64,000 nt of DNA from Mariniphaga sediminis (lineage in GTDB: Bacteria > Bacteroidota > Bacteroidia > Bacteroidales > Prolixibacteraceae): positions 372,001 to 436,000 of the forward strand of contig NZ_QWET01000001.1 in NCBI RefSeq assembly GCF_003573545.1, in the 5' to 3' direction. A program made the position numbers and the translations under genes. Shown one piece after another: positions 9,201-18,733 of this stretch. Position 1 is the stretch's first letter. Every line of letters starts with the position of its first letter. Below the pieces are notes generated by a model. It was not told where the DNA came from. It was given only the letters and a program-made list of their open reading frames with translations, and searched no databases.

Positions 9201-9647
9201 AAAAACTGGAAATTGGATGGCCTTTTGCAAGGAGTCGGAAGGTGCCAGAATAAAATATATTTTCACCTCCAGGGGCTACTTACAAATTACTTCCAACATG
9301 AAGCAGAAGGAAGATGGACAGTGGACAATATTAATGCAGATAAACCAAGGACGGTTGAGAGGGAATCAGCCTATTGGAGATCTGATTATATGTCTGATTA
9401 TTACTATCATCGAATGGATTACCTGCGCTTGAAAAACCTTAGGCTTTCTTATACTATCCCTAAAAAAGTTGTAGATACTTTAAAAATGAAAAATGCTCAA
9501 ATATATGTTAGTGGACAAAATTTACTACTCATTTATTCTGCAAATGACATAATGGATCCTGAAACTGGATTTTCCGGAAGTGAAGGAGGCGTTTCAAGTT
9601 ATCCTGTAATGAAAACCTATTCTCTTGGTGTCCAAGTTACTTTTTAA
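6210..9647 (+). CDS. susC: SusC/RagA TonB-linked outer membrane transporter of PUL 1
   Basis: A 1145-residue outer-membrane TonB-dependent transporter for oligosaccharides. Parts in order: signal peptide (to about residue 45, ...AISTFSQ), an STN domain (about 50-118, [25 protein letters not shown]), a carboxypeptidase-like regulatory domain (about 136-210, [22 protein letters not shown]), a plug beginning [11 protein letters not shown] and containing [16 protein letters not shown] and [27 protein letters not shown], then a 22-strand barrel ending in an aromatic-rich strand (YSLGVQVTF). The STN domain marks it as a transducer that signals to the FecR protein encoded just upstream. It pairs with the SusD lipoprotein that follows after 33 bases. 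The DNA of the regulatory domain is unusually similar to that of the second SusC gene in the window. Confidence 0.96.
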   Translation: [1145 protein letters not shown]

Positions 9648-9680
9648 ACCGTCATTCTAATTAAATTAAATAATAATATT

Positions 9681-11513
9681 ATGAAAAATTTTAAAAATCA
9701 TATTTTAATATTATTGTCCTTTTTACTTCTATTTTACTCATGTGAAGAGCAAATACTGGACAAAAAACCTTTGGATAGATATTCCGATGCCGTTGTTTGG
9801 GCTGATATTAAACTTGCTGACAGGTATTTGAAAAGTTTGTATTACAAATTATATATTGGTTGGAAATGTGAAAATATTGTTACTCAAATAACAGACGATA
9901 CTCATAATAGAGTTCTTCGCGGGACAGATGTTTATCTCCAAGGACGAGTAACTCCAAGCGATCTGGGGCCTATTAGTAATCGCTATGGATATATTTTTTT
10001 GCGGTGGGATGTCCTCTTCTCAAATATTCAGGATATTAATGTTTTTCTTGATAATATTGATAAAGTCCCGGAAAATTACGAAGGTATCAAAAAGAATGAA
10101 ATAGAGGAGAAAGTTAATGTATTAAAAGGAGAAGCATTCTTTTTGAGAGCATTTTGTTATACGAATTTGGTTCGTATTTATGGAGGAGTCCCTCTTTTCG
10201 ATAAACCAAATAAGCAAGATGATGATTTGCTTTCATATACAAGGGCCTCTTTTGAGGAAACCATTCAGTTTATCTCAGATGACTGCGATGCAGCCGCAGC
10301 TCTATTGCTATCTAATAGCCAAACTGTTATGGGGAATGCAAGTAAAGGTGCTGCATTAGCGCTTAAGTCAAGAATATGGTTGTTTGCAGCAAGTGATCTT
10401 ACTGCTGACGGCAATGCTGCTAATAAATATGTTGGCTATGAAAATCCCAACCGTAATGAATTGTGGACTAAAGCTAAAAATGCAGCTAAAGCTGTGATCG
10501 ATCTGGGAGAATATAGCCTCGATAATTTTGGTGCACCAAATAAGGCCTCTGTATCTGAAAATTATTATCAATTCTTCAGACAAAAAGATTTGTCCAGTGA
10601 GGAAATCATTTTTGGAAGGATGTATTCTATCCCAGAATACTATCATAAAATTAATGTTTTGAATGGACCAAATGGTACATTGAATTGGGGCGTGACCGGA
10701 GTTACCCAGGAATTAGTCGATGTTTACCAAATGAACGACGGATCAGATTTTTCTAATCATTTTACACTAGATGAAAATGATTTTTATAAAAATGCTTCAT
10801 CCAAATATACAAGTCAGAATCCTTATCATAATCGTGATCCGCGGTTTACCGGGACAATTCTCTACGATAGTGCTGTTTGGCAACCACGTTTTTCAGATCT
10901 TGCGGAGAGAGATCCTCTTGGAATTTATGAAAGACGCACACGAATAAAAATTGTTAATGGAGAAGAAGTTAGTAGAGTACCTGGAATAGATACGCATGAA
11001 GGCCCTGTTTATCCTTCTGAAGCCACATATACAGGATATTGTATGAGGAAATTTTTAGATGATGAAGTTCAGGGGGCATATGAGGGATGTGAGCAGATTT
11101 GGGTAGAGATTCGATACCCGGAAATTTTATTGAACTATGCTGAAGCTTGTCTGGAGTTAGGCGAAAATAATGAAGCTGAACACTACATTAACATGGTAAG
11201 GAATCGTGCTGCTATGCCCGATTTTACGAATGATATTAAAGAAGCTCTTAAATATGAGAGACGAGTTGAAATGGCATTGGAAGAAGGAAGATTCTATGAT
11301 ATCAGAAGATGGAAAATACTGGAAGATGTATTTAATAGCCATGCTCATGGAATAAAGATTGAAGAGATTAATGATGATGGAGTTATTACTACAACATGGC
11401 AGCGGATATTAGTGCAAGAAAGAGGACCGGTGGTCCAAAGTATGTATTGGTTTCCTATTCCAACTGTTGAAAGGAATAAAGCTCCTCAATTAGAACAAAA
11501 CCCTAGTTATTAA
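9681..11513 (+). CDS. susD: SusD/RagB glycan-binding lipoprotein of PUL 1
   Basis: A 610-residue surface lipoprotein with a lipoprotein signal (LLLFYSC, Cys21). It shows the SusD pattern: N-terminal ILDKKPLDRYSD, the helical TPR-like core with KGEAFFLRAFCYTNLVRIYGGVPLFD, and a C-terminal RYPEILLNYAEACLELG, NMVRNRAAMPD, ALKYERRVEMALEEGRFYDIRRW and final LEQNPSY. SusD proteins cap the SusC channel and bind the glycan at the cell surface. It directly follows susC and is closed by a strong stem-loop. At 610 residues it is a little longer than typical, with an insertion rather than a truncation. Confidence 0.95.
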   Translation: MKNFKNHILILLSFLLLFYSCEEQILDKKPLDRYSDAVVWADIKLADRYLKSLYYKLYIGWKCENIVTQITDDTHNRVLRGTDVYLQGRVTPSDLGPISNRYGYIFLRWDVLFSNIQDINVFLDNIDKVPENYEGIKKNEIEEKVNVLKGEAFFLRAFCYTNLVRIYGGVPLFDKPNKQDDDLLSYTRASFEETIQFISDDCDAAAALLLSNSQTVMGNASKGAALALKSRIWLFAASDLTADGNAANKYVGYENPNRNELWTKAKNAAKAVIDLGEYSLDNFGAPNKASVSENYYQFFRQKDLSSEEIIFGRMYSIPEYYHKINVLNGPNGTLNWGVTGVTQELVDVYQMNDGSDFSNHFTLDENDFYKNASSKYTSQNPYHNRDPRFTGTILYDSAVWQPRFSDLAERDPLGIYERRTRIKIVNGEEVSRVPGIDTHEGPVYPSEATYTGYCMRKFLDDEVQGAYEGCEQIWVEIRYPEILLNYAEACLELGENNEAEHYINMVRNRAAMPDFTNDIKEALKYERRVEMALEEGRFYDIRRWKILEDVFNSHAHGIKIEEINDDGVITTTWQRILVQERGPVVQSMYWFPIPTVERNKAPQLEQNPSY

Positions 11514-11527
11514 ACAGCAATTACTAA

Positions 11528-11565
11528 ATTGAGAAGGCTATTAAAAGAATTTTAGCCTTCTCAAT
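11528..11565 (+). terminator. stem-loop after susD (PUL 1)
   Basis: A perfect 13-base inverted repeat (attgagaaggcta / tagccttctcaat) with a 12-base loop, starting 15 bases after the susD stop and followed by TCTATTTCC. It lies between the susC/susD pair and the enzyme genes, so it may work as a partial terminator that keeps enzyme transcripts below susCD levels. PUL 2 has a comparable element at 39051-39080. Confidence 0.7.
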
Positions 11566-11620
11566 CTATTTCCTAATAATCCTCATTACTCTGAAAATTC
11601 AGAGTGTAAATATTATAGAC

Positions 11621-14083
11621 ATGGAATATAAAAGTTTAAACTTTGTATATATTATACTATTAGTTTTGTTTTCGAATACAGTGTGTGCAAGAATCGACTC
11701 TTTGAAAACAAAAACCTACACAGAGAAAGGCTCAACTGTATATAATGAGAATTCAACCTATTCAAATATCAATAATAAATCCTGGGATCAGATTTTAATA
11801 GAAAACAAATTTCGATGGCGTCCTCCTTATACTGTTAATTTGCCTATTCAGCCTGCCCATTCACCAGATTGGGTACATGTTGATGCTGCACTTAATGTTT
11901 GCCGGAGGCATGTAACGCCCAACGTTCGGGTTCCGGGAGGACCAACACGAGAGGAGGCGACAACCCAGGAAACCTGGATCGTTCAATTTGCTTTTGAAGA
12001 TCCACCTGTTGTTCCTGATTTTCATCTTAGCACATTATCATTGGCAGAAAACAAATACCCGGTAGTCACTGGTGATTATTATTCGCGTGACCTTTATTAC
12101 CAGGTTGAATATATGTGTACCGGGATCAGTGAAGGTCAGAGCTTATTATGGATTAATATTACAGTGACCAATGAAGAAGAAAAAGCACACCAGGCTCATG
12201 TCAGGGTAAAGGTAAATTTCCAGAGGGAAAATGATCTTTTTAATTATCATTACATACCATTTTACTGGGATGCATCCAGGTGGTTGCCATGTGACAAAGT
12301 GAAATTTGAAGGTAGTTCTATCCTTAAAGACAGCCAGGTTATAGGTAAGGTTGTTCCTGGTTCTATGGAAGTTAATTGGGAAGAGGAAGCTGAATTTCAG
12401 AATGAGAATTATAATGTCAATTACAGAAGTACCAGGATGTCAGGTTTTGTTTTACCAAATATGCGATTAAAGGAGGTTAAGGATGTTATCCATGCACGGG
12501 GAGATATAAATCCGGGGGAAACAAAAGGGTTCTCCTTAGCATTGTTAGTTAATGATGAGAATATTACAAATGATCATTTGACTTACCTTCAAAAGTCTTC
12601 ATCAAATGAATGCCGTAAAGAAGCCTTAAGTCACTTTAAAAGCCTGTTGACAGAAGAAAATACAAAAATGGCATTTAGCTTCGGGAACTGGCAGGATATT
12701 TTTACTGAATTACAAACATCTACCTTGCAGCTTTCAGTAAAACATTCTGGCAGGGAGAGTTTAATGCCCACCCAGGGGGGTAGTTCCGAGCGATTTTATG
12801 TATGGGTATGGGAAGCAGTACATATGCTTCGCCCGATGCTTCGTTTAGGACATTTTGAATCGGTAAAGAAAGGGCTTGATTTTATATTCAGCCTTCAGGA
12901 TGCAGGTGTCCCTCCGGAAGGGAAATTCACTACTACAAAAGGGTCAATAGGTACAACCGGTCCGCGGTGGGCGAATTCGACGGGGTCTGCACTCGGTCTT
13001 GCCAGCGATTATTACCTTTACTCAAATGACAAGGAATTTTTGGCTCAATACCTGCCAAAAATAATGAATGCGGCTCGATGGATTGTTGGCGAGTTGCGTG
13101 CAACAAGGAAATTCAATCCTGATGGTACAAGGCCGTTATATTACGGTTTGATGCCTTTTGCAGTAGCAACGGACGGGGATGAAGGTTATGTCGTATCGGC
13201 AACTGATGCCTATACCTTTGAGGGCCTTGAGAAAACAGTCCGGTTACTGGAGAGGATAGGTCATGAAGACGCAGCTGAATTTCGTAATGATTTGGAGTTG
13301 TACCGTGATGATTTAGCCGTTACAATAGAGAAACTAAGTCATCCAAACGGATTTATTGACCGAAAAATATTAACCGGAGATAAGGCTACACGATCTGCAC
13401 GTAAGTTTGAAAATGTTGTTAGCTCAGCAATGCTTGGAGCAACCGGATCAATCAATCCAGGGTCAGATACTTTTCAACGTTTTATTGAATATTATGAAAA
13501 CAACAGGGCTGCTGGTTATTTTATGGGCAACATGGACAAGGAGATAGCTTATATAGGTACAGCAGAATATATTTGGCAAAAAATTTACCTGGCTACCGGT
13601 CAATGGAAGAAGGCATTTGCTGCTACACAGGCAAATCTTAAATATGGAATAACCCAGGACACCTATCAAACCCAGGAGCGTTTTTCAAGACGTGATCCGG
13701 CTTTTACATGCTGGCAACCCAATGGAAGTGGCAATGGCAGGATGATAGACATGATGCTCAATTCATTATACTTTGAATCTGATGAAGAAATTACCCTCCT
13801 TGGAGGAATCCCGTTTGACTGGCTTCAAGCTAATCAAACGACTCTATTAAAAAACTTGTATACAACATCTGGTATTATTAATCTTGAAATACGAGCAATC
13901 GGGCCTAAATTATGCTCCGTCTCTTTATCTGCTACCGATAGCAATGCATTACCCGGAACAATAATCATTCCTGAACATTTTAATGCTAAACCAATAAATC
14001 CATCGGTAATAACTACAGGGAATGGGTATTTTAGGGTTCCTAATGGACAAACCAAACTTGTGTTCATAATATCGAAAGGGTAA
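11621..14083 (+). CDS. secreted probable (alpha/alpha)6-barrel glycoside hydrolase, family not assigned
   Basis: An 820-residue exported protein with a signal peptide (residues 1-23, ...LFSNTVCA). The first ~340 residues look like a beta-sandwich domain; residues ~380-700 have repeating helix pairs typical of six-hairpin glycosidases: FYVWVWEAVHMLRPMLRLGHFESVKKGLDFIF, GPRWANSTGSALGLASDYYLYSNDKEFL, IMNAARWIVGELR, TDAYTFEGLEKTVRLLERIG. A short C-terminal beta domain follows. The layout resembles GH63, GH78, GH94, GH95 or GH127-type enzymes, but I do not recognise a family-specific motif. Candidate acid residues lie around WVWEAVHM and TDAYTFEG. It is the first enzyme gene after susCD and so probably acts on the locus' own glycan in the periplasm or at the surface. 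Confidence 0.6.
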   Translation: MEYKSLNFVYIILLVLFSNTVCARIDSLKTKTYTEKGSTVYNENSTYSNINNKSWDQILIENKFRWRPPYTVNLPIQPAHSPDWVHVDAALNVCRRHVTPNVRVPGGPTREEATTQETWIVQFAFEDPPVVPDFHLSTLSLAENKYPVVTGDYYSRDLYYQVEYMCTGISEGQSLLWINITVTNEEEKAHQAHVRVKVNFQRENDLFNYHYIPFYWDASRWLPCDKVKFEGSSILKDSQVIGKVVPGSMEVNWEEEAEFQNENYNVNYRSTRMSGFVLPNMRLKEVKDVIHARGDINPGETKGFSLALLVNDENITNDHLTYLQKSSSNECRKEALSHFKSLLTEENTKMAFSFGNWQDIFTELQTSTLQLSVKHSGRESLMPTQGGSSERFYVWVWEAVHMLRPMLRLGHFESVKKGLDFIFSLQDAGVPPEGKFTTTKGSIGTTGPRWANSTGSALGLASDYYLYSNDKEFLAQYLPKIMNAARWIVGELRATRKFNPDGTRPLYYGLMPFAVATDGDEGYVVSATDAYTFEGLEKTVRLLERIGHEDAAEFRNDLELYRDDLAVTIEKLSHPNGFIDRKILTGDKATRSARKFENVVSSAMLGATGSINPGSDTFQRFIEYYENNRAAGYFMGNMDKEIAYIGTAEYIWQKIYLATGQWKKAFAATQANLKYGITQDTYQTQERFSRRDPAFTCWQPNGSGNGRMIDMMLNSLYFESDEEITLLGGIPFDWLQANQTTLLKNLYTTSGIINLEIRAIGPKLCSVSLSATDSNALPGTIIIPEHFNAKPINPSVITTGNGYFRVPNGQTKLVFIISKG

Positions 14084-14117
14084 CAGCCTTATATTAACCC
14101 TATCATAAAAATTTGAA

Positions 14118-15749
14118 ATGAAAAAGATATTACAACTGATATTTTTAATAGTCACATGTTATAAATTAACATCAGCAATAGAAATAATACCGTGTCCGGT
14201 ACATATTCTTGAAAAGCCTGGAACTTTTGTGCTTTCAAGCAGAACCATAATAAATTATTCAGAAAAAGCGTCAAATGAAGCGGAATTATTTCAAGAGGTA
14301 TTAAAAAAGGAGTTTGATGTTGTACTTACTCCTTATTCCAAAGTATCTCAAAATAATATTGTAATGGAAATTAATCCATTACTAAAAGATCGAGTTGGTC
14401 TGGAAGGTTATGAACTAAAAGTAACTGAGAATTTTATTAAAATAACAGGTGCTACCAATACTGGCATTTTCTATGGAATCCAAACTTTACGACAATTGTT
14501 AAGAAAAATCTCAGATGATAATTTAATTTATTCCAGGTATTCTATCCCTTGCGTTGAAATCATTGATTACCCCCGATTTAAATGGAGAGGTTTTATGCTT
14601 GATGTAAGTCGGTATTTTCATGGAGTTGATGTCGTAAAAGGCATATTAGACGAAATGGCTTTGCTAAAAATGAATGTATTCCATTGGCATCTAACCGATG
14701 ATCAGGGATGGCGAATACCGATTGATAAATATCCCAGGTTAATTTCGGTTGGATCAAAAAGAGATTCGTCAATGATTTCAAAACAAAAAGATTCTAATAA
14801 TAAGTGGGTGTTTACTTTTGATGGAGTTCCACACGAAGGATATTATACAAAAGAAGAGATTAAAGAAATAATAGAGTATGCTTCAATACGTCATATTACA
14901 GTTGTCCCGGAAATTGACATGCCCAGCCACAACCAGGCTGCCATGGCGGCTTATCCATGGCTGGGGACAAGGAATAGCGAGGTTAAAGTACCCACTACAT
15001 TCGGCGGAGAGCCATATTTGAGGAATCCATCAGAAATAAATCTGGCTAATCCCAAAGTGGTTAAATTTTTCAAAAATGTTTTAGATGAAGTAATTGAGCT
15101 TTTCCCATCGGGCATAATTCATACAGGGGGTGATGAGGTTTGGGTTAATTTATGGAAGGAATCTTCGGAAATAAATGAATTCATGAAAAAAAATGGATTC
15201 AGGACTTATGCTGATTTACAAATGTGGTTTACAAGTGAGATATCAGATTATTTAAAGAGTAAAGGGAAAAGGATGATGGGGTGGAATGACATCACCGGAG
15301 ACCATACAAACAGAGATTTAAATGCGGATGATTTTCAAATTACAATAGATAAGCAACCAGCTTCAGGAACTATCATTGGTTTTTGGAGGGGAGATCTGGA
15401 TTTAATTTTTAAAGCAGCATCAAAAGGTTATGATATTGTAAACTCTAATAGTAGTTTTACATATTTGAACTATAACCCTGCTGATCTTACATTGGAAAAG
15501 GCCTACTCGTTTGAACCTATTCCTGAAGGATTGGATATTAAGTATCATGATAGAATTTTGGGATTAACCTGCCCTTTGTGGACAGAATGGGTTCCTAATG
15601 AAGCAGTATTAGATTATCAAATATTCCCTAGATTGGCTGCTTATTCTGAAGTTGGATGGACTCAAAAAGAACATAAAAATTTTAATGATTTTAATAATGC
15701 TTTGAATTTGTTAGTAGTTCATTGGAATAGAATGGGTGTTAATTACTAA
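14118..15749 (+). CDS. GH20 beta-N-acetylhexosaminidase
   Basis: A 543-residue exported enzyme with a signal peptide (residues 1-20). It has the GH20 N-terminal domain (IEIIPCPVHILEKPGTFVLSS, GLEGYELKVTENFIKITGATNTGIFYGIQTLRQLL) and a TIM barrel starting PRFKWRGFMLDVSRYFHG, followed by MNVFHWHLTDDQGWRI and the catalytic HTGGDEVW motif, with the Asp/Glu pair at residues 339-340. This pair polarises the substrate N-acetyl group and acts as general acid. It removes terminal GlcNAc or GalNAc, and its presence is the best clue that the PUL 1 substrate contains N-acetylhexosamine. The 162-base gap after the gene holds one small inverted repeat (tctca-tatgg-tgaga, 15774-15788) and no gene. Confidence 0.95.
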   Translation: MKKILQLIFLIVTCYKLTSAIEIIPCPVHILEKPGTFVLSSRTIINYSEKASNEAELFQEVLKKEFDVVLTPYSKVSQNNIVMEINPLLKDRVGLEGYELKVTENFIKITGATNTGIFYGIQTLRQLLRKISDDNLIYSRYSIPCVEIIDYPRFKWRGFMLDVSRYFHGVDVVKGILDEMALLKMNVFHWHLTDDQGWRIPIDKYPRLISVGSKRDSSMISKQKDSNNKWVFTFDGVPHEGYYTKEEIKEIIEYASIRHITVVPEIDMPSHNQAAMAAYPWLGTRNSEVKVPTTFGGEPYLRNPSEINLANPKVVKFFKNVLDEVIELFPSGIIHTGGDEVWVNLWKESSEINEFMKKNGFRTYADLQMWFTSEISDYLKSKGKRMMGWNDITGDHTNRDLNADDFQITIDKQPASGTIIGFWRGDLDLIFKAASKGYDIVNSNSSFTYLNYNPADLTLEKAYSFEPIPEGLDIKYHDRILGLTCPLWTEWVPNEAVLDYQIFPRLAAYSEVGWTQKEHKNFNDFNNALNLLVVHWNRMGVNY

Positions 15750-15911
15750 TAAAGAAATAGCTCGTTCTCATATGGTGAGAGCATGAAGTCTAAGATATTT
15801 TTTATGTTGAGTGCATCAAAACCTGGCTATAGCTTTAATTCTACATTATAAATATGAAATTGGTCAACACCCTTTAAAAGTATTTGTATTTTTTAAATAA
15901 GAAAGATTATT

Positions 15912-18614
15912 ATGATAACAAAAACAGTTTTTTGTATAATAATATATATGTTATTCGTCCTGAATGGTTTAATAGCTTTTTCTGCCAATATAGAGCCAAT
16001 ATGTAAATTTCATATTGTGTGGAGTAAAAAAAACGTTAGCGGCTCCATAAAAATAAATCGGGGAAATATTACGAGTTTGCATGTAGAAAAAGGAGAAACA
16101 AGTGGTAATAGTTTTTATTTAACTGGTGAGGAAGAGGCAAGGTTAACTGTTGAAGTTACTGGATTTAATAATGCATATGGCCCATCGCCTACGGTAATTT
16201 CGGTAAAAACACCAGACCATCCCTTTTCTTTTTTTCTCCGCGATGTAAATGCAGGCTATCCTATATATATTCCGGCATACAAAGTTGCGGTAGTAGTTGA
16301 TAAAGATAATCGTTCTTATGCAGAATTAGAAAAAGACATATTATCTCGTAATCTCCAAACTAAAATCCAGCGAATTGAATCGGAAGAAGAAACTTCGTTC
16401 GGTTCTGTAGCACAAACCAATAGGGATATGAGTGTTCCTATATGGTTGGGCATAGGACGAGATATGAGGTTGTTTGAAATTTCTGAGGAGCTGGAAGATA
16501 TGGCCCAAGAGGGGAAAATAATACGTCCTAAATATGCTTCTAGTAACATTAAACTTGCTGATACAAATTATGATGGATACATTTATGCATTAGGAAGAGG
16601 GGTTGGCGTAAAAAATAACATTACCAGACGACTTGATGAAGGTATTTTGCCTATCTATCATTCAAAACTTGTGGATGACGATATTATCTATCATACTATT
16701 TCTTTTGTGTCTTTTGCCGAAATACCTCTAAACGCTTCAACAAATAGAGGTACAAATTATATTGTTTCGGACAAACATAGTTCAGGAAGAACATTTAAGG
16801 AAGAACACCTGAAAGAACTAGGTGAACAAATGAAAAACGCCTTTGATTTTCAAGATGATATGGTATTGTATTCCCGTACAACAATAGAAAATACAGGAAC
16901 AGTACCGAGGTATGCATGGATTAAGTGTCCAAGACCAGGAAATGGGTGGTGGTGTCAAAAGATTCATGAATATGACGAAAACACAGGTTTTTCTTCCTTC
17001 GGAGGAGATAGTGTATTTTGTATATCACAACTCAATGGAGAAGCATTGGCAAATGAAGAAATCTCCATTTTACTCCTGCCTGGAGAGAAAGCTGAATTTG
17101 ATTTTTTCTTGCCACATACACCAGTGTCAAAGAAAAGGGCTTATGTTATTGTAAATCAATCATTTGAAAAAAGACTTAATGCCGCGAGAAGCTACTGGAA
17201 GGAAAAATTGGACCAGGCAGCTTCAATCAGTGTTCCAGAAAAAAGAATTCAGGAAATGTTTCAGGCAGGGCTATTACATCTAGATTTGGTTACGTACGGT
17301 AATGGTTATAAGGATGTTGTGTCTACTAATGTAGGTGTGTATTCCCCAATAGGAACCGAAAGTTCACCTATCATTCAGTTCTATCTCTCTGTGGGATGGC
17401 ATGAACTGGCAAAGAAAGCCTTGAATTATTTTCTGGAGACACAGTTAAGTAATGGGTGTATCCAAAACTACGGGGATTATACCGTCGAAACCGGAGCAGC
17501 TTTATGGAGTATAGGAGAATACATTCGGTACACGAATGATTTTAATTGGTTAACCCTCTCTCGGGAAAAGATTATAAAATCTTGTGACTATTTAATCGAA
17601 TGGCGTAACAGAAATAAGCGGGATAAGCTAATTGGCAGAGGGTATGGAATGATTGAAGGGCAAGTAGCTGATCCGGAAGATTCTTATCGTTCTTTTATGT
17701 TGAATGGATATGCTTATCTTGGGTTGTCCAGAGTTGCAGAGGCATTGATGAAGATAGATCCGAAAAATGCCTATCGCATTCAAAAAGAAGCCAATGATTG
17801 GAAACATGATATACGCCGAACGGTAAAAACATTATTTGGCATCTCTCCGGTAGTCTCATTGGGAGATGGAAGTTGGGTTCCGACACTCCCTGCCTGGCCT
17901 GAAGCAGATGGTCCTAGGGGACTTCTTCAGGAAAAAGAAACTTTTTGGACACATGGGACCTTTACTGCAACAGATGTTTTGTTAGGTCCGTTATACTTGG
18001 TGTTTTGTGAAGTTGTTGAGCCTGCGTCAGTAGAAGCTAAAATGCTATTGGATTATAACAGTGAACTATTTTTTCAGGGAAATGCAGCTTTTAGTCAGCC
18101 TTACTATAGTAGACATAATTGGTTACAAGCAAGATATGGGATGACTAAACCATTCTTAAATACCTATTATAATACAATTGCTGCACATGCCGACAGGGAG
18201 ACGTATACCTTTTGGGAACATATGTACAGGGTGAGCCAACATAAAACACATGAAGAAGCTTGGTTCTTAATGGAAACTCGTTGGATGCTATATATGGAAG
18301 AAGGTAGTACTTTAAGACTTTTTAAGGTGATACCCAGAAATTGGCTAAATGATGGGCAGGTAATAGAGCTAAAAAATGTTAAAAGCTATTTTGGCAATTT
18401 AAACGTTAAGGTTGTGTCATTAATAGAAAGTGGAACTATTGAGGCGCTAATTGAGGTAGATATGGACAGAAAGCCGGAACAGATAACTATAAGATTACCT
18501 CATCCCAGTAACTTGTATCCGAAGAGAGTGGTTGGAGGAACTTATGACAAAAAAACAGAGACCGTAACAATTGATAATATTAGTTCGCGCACAAAAGTCA
18601 AATTGGAATTCTGA
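15912..18614 (+). CDS. secreted large six-hairpin glycosidase-like protein, family not assigned
   Basis: A 900-residue exported protein with a signal peptide (...LNGLIAFSA). The N-terminal ~400 residues are beta-rich. From about residue 430 the sequence shows helical pairs expected of an (alpha/alpha)6 barrel: RIQEMFQAGLLHLDLVTYG, GTESSPIIQFYLSVGWHELAKKALNYFLETQLSNGCIQNYGDYTVETGAALWSIGEYIRYTNDFNWL, EDSYRSFMLNGYAYLGLSRVAEALMKID. A beta-rich tail with LFKVIPRNWLNDGQVIELKNVKSYFGNL resembles the C-terminal sandwich of GH65/GH95-type enzymes. The family and substrate are not recognisable by eye. It sits between GH20 and a Tat-exported enzyme in PUL 1 and is probably a linkage-specific enzyme of the same pathway. 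Confidence 0.55.
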   Translation: MITKTVFCIIIYMLFVLNGLIAFSANIEPICKFHIVWSKKNVSGSIKINRGNITSLHVEKGETSGNSFYLTGEEEARLTVEVTGFNNAYGPSPTVISVKTPDHPFSFFLRDVNAGYPIYIPAYKVAVVVDKDNRSYAELEKDILSRNLQTKIQRIESEEETSFGSVAQTNRDMSVPIWLGIGRDMRLFEISEELEDMAQEGKIIRPKYASSNIKLADTNYDGYIYALGRGVGVKNNITRRLDEGILPIYHSKLVDDDIIYHTISFVSFAEIPLNASTNRGTNYIVSDKHSSGRTFKEEHLKELGEQMKNAFDFQDDMVLYSRTTIENTGTVPRYAWIKCPRPGNGWWCQKIHEYDENTGFSSFGGDSVFCISQLNGEALANEEISILLLPGEKAEFDFFLPHTPVSKKRAYVIVNQSFEKRLNAARSYWKEKLDQAASISVPEKRIQEMFQAGLLHLDLVTYGNGYKDVVSTNVGVYSPIGTESSPIIQFYLSVGWHELAKKALNYFLETQLSNGCIQNYGDYTVETGAALWSIGEYIRYTNDFNWLTLSREKIIKSCDYLIEWRNRNKRDKLIGRGYGMIEGQVADPEDSYRSFMLNGYAYLGLSRVAEALMKIDPKNAYRIQKEANDWKHDIRRTVKTLFGISPVVSLGDGSWVPTLPAWPEADGPRGLLQEKETFWTHGTFTATDVLLGPLYLVFCEVVEPASVEAKMLLDYNSELFFQGNAAFSQPYYSRHNWLQARYGMTKPFLNTYYNTIAAHADRETYTFWEHMYRVSQHKTHEEAWFLMETRWMLYMEEGSTLRLFKVIPRNWLNDGQVIELKNVKSYFGNLNVKVVSLIESGTIEALIEVDMDRKPEQITIRLPHPSNLYPKRVVGGTYDKKTETVTIDNISSRTKVKLEF

Positions 18615-18733
18615 CCCGGTTATACGTGATAAAAACACTGGGATAAAGTTGGAATCAACTATTGGGATGATAACAAAGCCTTTAATTAACGCTAATGGGC
18701 TTTGCAGGAAAAAAAATATATAATCATTTAATT

